A DNA stretch of 64,000 bases from Candidatus Albibeggiatoa sp. nov. NOAA (GTDB lineage Bacteria; Pseudomonadota; Gammaproteobacteria; Beggiatoales; Beggiatoaceae): contig JAOXRS010000136.1 of NCBI GenBank assembly GCA_025800385.1, forward strand, positions 62,001 through 126,000, given 5' to 3'. Below, piece by piece: positions 59,244 to 64,000 of this stretch. A program made the position numbers and the translations under genes. Position 1 is the first letter of the stretch; every line of letters begins with the position of its first letter. The notes beneath the pieces are model-generated. The model had not been told where the DNA came from and searched no databases. It was given only the letters and a program-made list of their open reading frames with translations.

Positions 59244-60661
59244 AAACGCTTGCTTTTGTTTTATTTTTGATGAATATCGGATTTTATGTGTGGTTACAAG
59301 GTATGCTCCCGTGGTTACCTTGGCAGCCAGAACAATATGAATCCAAGCCTCAATCTGTGCAATTAAGTGCTGATGTCGAACGCTTAATGTTAGTGGGTGA
59401 AAGTGAAGACCCACCTTTAAAAACCATTGCACCTGAAAAAATGCGCTTAGCGGATGCAACGGGTTTATTAGAAGAAGAAAAGCCAAAAACGTTACAAGAT
59501 GAAGCAAAAATTGCAGAAAATACGCACGAAAAGTCACTCAAAGCTGCAAAATTAATGCTGGCTGAAGCGCAAAAAGCACAAGAAGAAGCTGACCCAAGCC
59601 CTGTTGTGCCAAATAACCTGCGCACAATGTCTGTGGTGAGCAAAGTAGCACAGCTACCAACTCAAGAAACAGCCGAACAAATCGAAGAAGAAACTGAAGA
59701 GTCTGCAACTTTAACCCCTGAATCTGCAGCATCGCCGCAAGTGATTGCAGAGAAACCATCTATTGAAACATCTAAAACCGTAAGTGAAGAAAGTAGCAAA
59801 GAATCTGAAGTAGTCATTGCAATGGCAGAAACTGAGGCAGAAAAAACTGAAACAGTGCCTACCCCTGAACCAGTGAAAATGGCTAAACCTGTCGAAGAAA
59901 CAGTTGCAGAAAAACAACCTGAACCCAAACCTATCACGTCAGAACAACAGGCCGATGACTTTTTTGCACGATTAGCCCAAACTGTACAGAGAGTGGGCAA
60001 TACATTTAAACGGGTTTCAGATGATGTATTTAATGAACGCGTAACTGTGCCCCCAGAAGTTGTGGTAAAACCAGAGCCTGTTGCACCTGAACCTAAAAAA
60101 GAAGAGCAATCATTAAAAATTGCGGCTGCTGAAAAAACAACCCAACCTATAAAAAAAGCCAGCAAACCTGTTAAGCAAATCTGCTATGAAATTGGCGCGT
60201 ATACTTCTGTTGCACAACTAAATAAACATGCTAATTGGTTGAAAGCAAAAAGCAAAGAAGTGAAAACATTTATTGATACAAAAACAGTGAATGAAGTGGA
60301 TAAAGTGCGTGTGTATATTTCTCCAAATGAACGTGTGCCAGCTGCTCAACAACGGCTGATTGCACAAAATATTGTGATGCGATTAAGGCATGATGGTATA
60401 TCTGATATGCGCTTGATGACCAGTGGCACGTTGAAAAATAGTATTTCTTTGGGTGTGTTTGATCGTTATGTAAATGCCCTACGTCGAGCTAATGCAATTA
60501 AAGCCCGTGGCTATGCAAATGTCCATTTAAAAAATTATTATAAACAGCAGAAAAAATACTGGTTAGTCGCTAAAATGCCTCAAACCCAACAAATTATTGC
60601 GAGTAAATTCAGAAAAACCTTTAAACAAACTCGTTTAGATGTTATGCAACATTGTAAATAA
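59240..60661 (+). CDS. Membrane-anchored SPOR-like protein with a long acidic linker
   Basis: 473 residues. One N-terminal membrane helix (about 4-21, AFVLFLMNIGFYVWLQ) is followed by a long Glu/Ala/Thr/Pro-rich low-complexity region (about 35-300) and a C-terminal SPOR-like domain of about 150 residues: QICYEIGAYTSVAQLN, VRVYISP, then SISLGVF and RANAIKARGY. SPOR domains bind denuded peptidoglycan at the division septum. The pattern is divergent but the strand-helix order fits. The start overlaps the coaX stop (ATGA). Such coaX-SPOR neighbours recur in gammaproteobacteria. Confidence 0.75.
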   Translation: MKTLAFVLFLMNIGFYVWLQGMLPWLPWQPEQYESKPQSVQLSADVERLMLVGESEDPPLKTIAPEKMRLADATGLLEEEKPKTLQDEAKIAENTHEKSLKAAKLMLAEAQKAQEEADPSPVVPNNLRTMSVVSKVAQLPTQETAEQIEEETEESATLTPESAASPQVIAEKPSIETSKTVSEESSKESEVVIAMAETEAEKTETVPTPEPVKMAKPVEETVAEKQPEPKPITSEQQADDFFARLAQTVQRVGNTFKRVSDDVFNERVTVPPEVVVKPEPVAPEPKKEEQSLKIAAAEKTTQPIKKASKPVKQICYEIGAYTSVAQLNKHANWLKAKSKEVKTFIDTKTVNEVDKVRVYISPNERVPAAQQRLIAQNIVMRLRHDGISDMRLMTSGTLKNSISLGVFDRYVNALRRANAIKARGYANVHLKNYYKQQKKYWLVAKMPQTQQIIASKFRKTFKQTRLDVMQHCK

Positions 60662-60960
60662 GTCTGGTTAGGCTCTCCCTACAAACAACTTTGTTGTGTA
60701 TAATGCTGACATGCAGTTGGGTACGGACAGTTACAGAATAGAAAACATAATATGAAGTTAGGGCTGCCAGTCCTAAGAATGCAGTATGATTTTCTAATCT
60801 CAAGTTTGCTGTGTTATGCCCATTTTGAATAAATAGTAAAAGGGTTTTCCAAGTATTTTGAAGCATTGCAACCATCTATTGGAACAGATGAAAAGATTCT
60901 TAAATATTACTTGTCCTATAGATATTGCGCTTAAAGAGAACAGTTAATGGGTTTAGCTTC
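60662..60960. other. Intergenic region before the CheY-like gene
   Basis: 299 bp without a gene. A TATAAT at 60699-60704 is a possible -10 element with a poor -35. No tRNA or riboswitch pattern was recognised. Confidence 0.3.
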
Positions 60961-61377
60961 ATGACAGACAAAGTGCCAACTGTTGTAGTCGTAGACGACA
61001 GCGCAACGTCAATTTCATTATATCAGTTTAGTGTTGAGCCACTGGCAGTGAACTTTATTGGTTTTAAGTCACCTGCTGAGGCCTACCCTTATTTGCAAGA
61101 ACATCAGCCTGATTTGCTTTTTTTAGACATTATCATGCCGGGGATGGATGGTTTAACCTTCTTGCGCCGCTTACGCACCTTACCACATCAGAAAGAAACC
61201 CGTGTGATTATGGTGACTTCCAAAGACTATGCTCAAGATCGTAGCATTGCCAAAGAATTAGGCGCACTTGACTTTGTGATTAAGCCATTGCGTTTTAAGG
61301 AAATTCGTAGCCTTGTCTGTACGCATACTGATATAGAGCCAATTGATGAGGCTGCAATTGCTGGGAAGAAAAAATGA
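60961..61377 (+). CDS. CheY-like single-domain response regulator
   Basis: 138 residues, one receiver domain. The acidic pair is in VVVDDSATS, the acceptor Asp in LLFLDIIMPGMDGL, the Thr/Ser and Lys in VIMVTSKD and FVIKPLRF, all intact. The extra C-terminal tail is short and basic (AIAGKKK). An in-frame TTG lies 36 bp upstream; the ATG at 60961 gives the normal domain start. Its stop overlaps the start of the next gene (ATGA), so the two products are probably made in fixed ratio. Confidence 0.9.
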   Translation: MTDKVPTVVVVDDSATSISLYQFSVEPLAVNFIGFKSPAEAYPYLQEHQPDLLFLDIIMPGMDGLTFLRRLRTLPHQKETRVIMVTSKDYAQDRSIAKELGALDFVIKPLRFKEIRSLVCTHTDIEPIDEAAIAGKKK

Positions 61378-62294
61378 GTGATTCATTGAACTATATTCGC
61401 TTTTGGGGAGTGCGAGGTTCATATCCTGCGCCGTTTGGTAGTCACATGCGTGTGGGTGGCAATACCTCTTGTGTCGAAATTAGGGCAGATGATCACATTT
61501 TAGTTTGCGATGGTGGTTCAGGTATTATTCCACTAGGTAACTCTTTGATGGCACAGCAAGATATTAAAGAGTTGATGATTATTATTACCCATTATCATTG
61601 GGATCATATTTCAGGCCTACCTTTTTTTGTACCCGCCTTTGTCCCCGGTTGGAAAATTCATATTTCAGCCCCCGGTGATTTGGAAGAAATTGAAAACCGT
61701 GTTTCTAACCAGATGGTCAGTCCTTATTTCCCTGTCGAAGTCGAAATGTGGATGGCTGATATTAATTATGTGATGGCCAAAGACTGCAAATTAGAGTACG
61801 GGCCATTCAAAATTGAAACCTTCAACGTACATCACCCCGGTAGTACTTACGGTTATCGAATTCAAGTTCGTGGCAAAACTATTGTCTATGTATCTGATAA
61901 TGAATTATCTTTTATCGACCGTACAATTGAAGAGCGTAAAGATGAGCTTGATCCTGAAGAGTGGCAATTGATTAACGCCATGCAGATGGAAGAACGAATT
62001 AAAGCCTTAGAAACAATTGAAAACTCGCACGTGTTTATTCATGATGCGCAGTATACCCCTGAAGACTATGATAAAAAACGAGGTTGGGGACATTCTTGCT
62101 TTATCGATACGGTTGAATTTGCCGATGATGCGAATGTGAAACAGCTTTACCTATTCCACGTTGATCCAAACTATAATGATAACAAAATCGAAGACTTGCA
62201 CCGTCAATCTTTAGAGTTATTGCACAAGCGTCGCTCTTCTATGCAATGTCGTATTGCGCGTGAAGGCTTAACGATTGATCTCGATTCTTTGTAA
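61374..62294 (+). CDS. Metallo-beta-lactamase-fold hydrolase
   Basis: 306 residues. The HxHxDH zinc motif is THYHWDHISG. Further metal ligands are in VHHPGSTYGY, the Asp in VYVSDNE, and the C-terminal HD pair (FHVDPNYND). The entry IRFWGVRGSYPAP is typical of the branch that includes cyclic-nucleotide and phosphoribosyl cyclic phosphodiesterases (PhnP-like). The actual substrate is unknown. The 4-bp overlap with the CheY-like gene suggests that the regulator controls this enzyme. A role in breaking down cyclic nucleotides would fit the cyclase in this window, but that is speculation. Confidence 0.85.
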   Translation: MSDSLNYIRFWGVRGSYPAPFGSHMRVGGNTSCVEIRADDHILVCDGGSGIIPLGNSLMAQQDIKELMIIITHYHWDHISGLPFFVPAFVPGWKIHISAPGDLEEIENRVSNQMVSPYFPVEVEMWMADINYVMAKDCKLEYGPFKIETFNVHHPGSTYGYRIQVRGKTIVYVSDNELSFIDRTIEERKDELDPEEWQLINAMQMEERIKALETIENSHVFIHDAQYTPEDYDKKRGWGHSCFIDTVEFADDANVKQLYLFHVDPNYNDNKIEDLHRQSLELLHKRRSSMQCRIAREGLTIDLDSL

Positions 62295-62415
62295 TCATTT
62301 ACGTTTTTTGTTTATCTATTATTTGGCCTTAATGGTAAATCACACTCTCTAGTATTTATCTACATGAGTTGCTGTATAATGTAGCTCCATTTCAAAAGTA
62401 GGGAGAGGAAACCTA

Positions 62416-63471
62416 ATGACTATAGGCCGTGTATTATTCTTTATCAGTATATTTATCATAGGGTTAACGGGGTGTGATGAAGACTCTAAACCCGCTAAAC
62501 CTTCGCAACCAAGTGTCAAAGAAGAGTTGCATTCCAAAATAGATTTATCCTCTTTACCAAATAGTCCTTCTAGTTTTAGTAGTGCAAAATCAACTTTGTA
62601 TAAAAAAGTGTACAAAGGTAACTACGATAAAACCATTTATTGTAATTGTACATTTGATCCTGACAAAAAAACCGTGGATTTAGAGTCATGCGGTGTTACA
62701 CCACGTAAAAATGCTAAACGTGCAAGTCGTATCGAGGCTGAGCATGTATTCCCTGCTTATCAATTTGGTAATTTCCGTAAATGTTGGCGCGAACCTAAAA
62801 CGGTTTGTCCTGCTGAAGAAGGTAAAAAACAAATGTCAGGCCGTCAATGTTGTGAAGAGGTTGACCCTGTATTCTTACGCGCTCACAATGATTTACACAA
62901 CTTATTCCCTGCTGTTGGCGAGGTGAATGGTGATCGTTCTAACTATAATTGGGGCATGATTGACGGTGAAAAACGCAGTTATGGTGAGTGTAATATCGAG
63001 GTTGATAGTTCAATCCGCCGTGCTGAGCCACCTGAATATGTTTGGGGTAATATTGCGCGTACGATGTTCTACATGTCTCACACTTACGGGGTTAAATTGT
63101 CTGACCAAGATGTGAAATTGTATACTGCGTGGAACAAGCAAGACCCTGTTGATGCTTGGGAAAAAGAGCGTAATGGCATTATTGCGAAACTCCAAGGCAA
63201 TCGAAATCCGTTTATCGATGGTAAACAATATGATCCAAACAAGATCAATCGCTTTGCAGACATTACAAATGCAGATCTGCAGCATGTAGCAGCACCTGCG
63301 AAGGAGTCAAAACCAAGTGAGCCAGACATTGATCCAAAATGTGATACCAGTAAGAAATATTGCAGTCACATGGCTGATTGTGATGAGGCTAAATTCTATT
63401 TAAATAGTTGTGGTTTAAAAGGTTTAGATCGTGATGGTGATGGCGTGCCTTGTGCTTCTCTATGTAAATAG
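62416..63471 (+). CDS. Endonuclease I family lipoprotein with C-terminal Excalibur domain
   Basis: 351 residues. A lipoprotein signal (about 1-20, lipobox LTGC with Cys20) is followed by a Ser/Lys-rich linker. The endonuclease I domain (about 70-240) has the catalytic EHVFPAYQFG and the conserved RAHNDLHNLFPAVGEVNGDR, the zinc/metal region of EndA/Vvn-type nucleases. The C-terminal Excalibur calcium-binding motif reads GLDRDGDGVPC. Many cysteines suggest disulfides, in line with export. It probably degrades extracellular or incoming DNA outside the cytoplasm. GAGG precedes the ATG. Confidence 0.88.
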   Translation: MTIGRVLFFISIFIIGLTGCDEDSKPAKPSQPSVKEELHSKIDLSSLPNSPSSFSSAKSTLYKKVYKGNYDKTIYCNCTFDPDKKTVDLESCGVTPRKNAKRASRIEAEHVFPAYQFGNFRKCWREPKTVCPAEEGKKQMSGRQCCEEVDPVFLRAHNDLHNLFPAVGEVNGDRSNYNWGMIDGEKRSYGECNIEVDSSIRRAEPPEYVWGNIARTMFYMSHTYGVKLSDQDVKLYTAWNKQDPVDAWEKERNGIIAKLQGNRNPFIDGKQYDPNKINRFADITNADLQHVAAPAKESKPSEPDIDPKCDTSKKYCSHMADCDEAKFYLNSCGLKGLDRDGDGVPCASLCK

Positions 63472-63518
63472 TCAATTTGAATTGATTACTAGATGTTAGT
63501 TTAAAATCATCATCATTT

Positions 63519-63562
63519 AGGGGTGTGAATTTGTGCTTATTTGCACATTACATCCCTTTTTC
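63519..63562 (+). terminator. Terminator after the endonuclease gene
   Basis: An imperfect stem (AGGGGTGTGAATTTGTGC with GCACATTACATCCCT, three bulged bases) followed by TTTTT. Located 48 bp after the stop. Confidence 0.65.
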
Positions 63563-63711
63563 TTAATCAACTCCACACTTAACTTTTCTGTTAGTTACCA
63601 TCCATCATTCCTACAAGCAATAATTTTCTTAATTCCAATGTGCTAATTGCTGTTGTTTAATTTTAATCCTGTTATGCTTTTCATCATATCTCTAAGTTGG
63701 ATTTGCACGGC

Positions 63712-64000
63712 ATGGATAATAAAATTGTATGGATTGTTTTCGGTATCACAGTCGGTTTTTTAGCGAGTACGTTTTTTGAAAAAGTTGAAAAGCAAGAGCG
63801 TGTAATAAAGGAGGCTGTGCAGTGTACTTATGCTGTTTTGGTTTCTGATAGCCAAACGAATCGCGTCTTATCTGGTGTTAAAGTGAACTATGAGTACAAC
63901 GACTTATATTTTGTGGGTTATTCGGATTCAGAAGGATATTATAAAATTACTTTTCAATGCGATACCAACATACAGCCTTTAGTGATTATTAAAGCAGAAA
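63712..64000 (+). CDS. Partial membrane-anchored protein (runs off the right end)
   Basis: 96 residues are visible. One N-terminal membrane helix (about 5-21, IVWIVFGITVGFLASTF) is followed by a beta-rich domain starting CTYAVLVSDSQTNRVLSGV and VGYSDSEGYYKITF. The second strand pattern resembles the carboxypeptidase-regulatory or transthyretin-like fold. The rest is missing. No strong Shine-Dalgarno is seen. Confidence 0.6.
   Translation, partial: MDNKIVWIVFGITVGFLASTFFEKVEKQERVIKEAVQCTYAVLVSDSQTNRVLSGVKVNYEYNDLYFVGYSDSEGYYKITFQCDTNIQPLVIIKAE

Noticed and set aside
59662..60165. Ser-rich minus-strand frame inside the SPOR-like gene
   Set aside because: It arises from the Glu/Ala/Thr-rich linker read backwards; no start context or family.

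Overview
The window looks like a chromosome segment of a low-G+C gammaproteobacterium, most likely a Beggiatoa-type member of the Thiotrichales. The reasons are the end of a gammaproteobacterial cell-division cluster (ddl-ftsQ-ftsA-ftsZ-lpxC, with dciA convergent to it), ibaG next to murA, a birA-coaX-SPOR unit, a nifLA pair of the gammaproteobacterial type, and a BLUF-cyclase protein that matches, residue by residue, what I remember of the Beggiatoa photoactivated adenylyl cyclase bPAC. The species assignment is inference. No tRNA, rRNA, CRISPR array, insertion sequence or prophage was recognised.

Layout. 1-5044: end of a secreted protein gene, a small superinfection-immunity-like membrane protein in front of threonine synthase, a methyltransferase with a regulatory domain, a DUF928 secreted protein and a membrane protein. 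5045-8812: nifL and nifA with a palindrome in front and a terminator behind. 8865-12526: RlaP-like nucleotidyltransferase, OmpA-family protein with calcium-type repeats, glutaredoxin and the light-activated adenylyl cyclase. 12789-21107: glgC, dacB, an SH3-repeat protein, an unknown secreted protein, then a MORN-repeat protein and a TonB-dependent receptor. 21171-26800: carA, a membrane protein, a stand-alone BLUF photoreceptor and PEP carboxylase. 27279-36583: a substrate-binding protein paired with a membrane SpoIIE phosphatase, a PilC/GspF protein, a DmeF-like metal exporter and a membrane hybrid histidine kinase. 36646-43529: alpha/beta hydrolase, dciA and the division/envelope cluster. 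43659-44987: a small AT-rich accessory island with an antitoxin, a truncated VapC toxin and an unknown gene. 45059-52616: a diguanylate-cyclase response regulator overlapping a giant nine-PAS hybrid kinase. 52863-64000: ibaG-murA-thiS, a short FimV-like protein, MoxR ATPase, birA-coaX-SPOR, a CheY-like regulator with a metallo-beta-lactamase-fold enzyme, a secreted endonuclease I lipoprotein and the start of another membrane protein.

Two themes stand out. The first is sensing: two blue-light (BLUF) proteins, two large hybrid kinases, a GGDEF protein, a SpoIIE phosphatase, NifL with redox-type PAS domains and a CheY-metallohydrolase pair occur within 64 kb. The second is standard housekeeping, but several genes are separated from usual partners: carA without carB, thiS without thiG, ddl without murC/murB, pilC without pilB/pilD, and nifLA without visible nif structural genes. 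The clearest candidates for something new are the bPAC homologue, the substrate-binding-protein/SpoIIE pair and the truncated toxin-antitoxin island.
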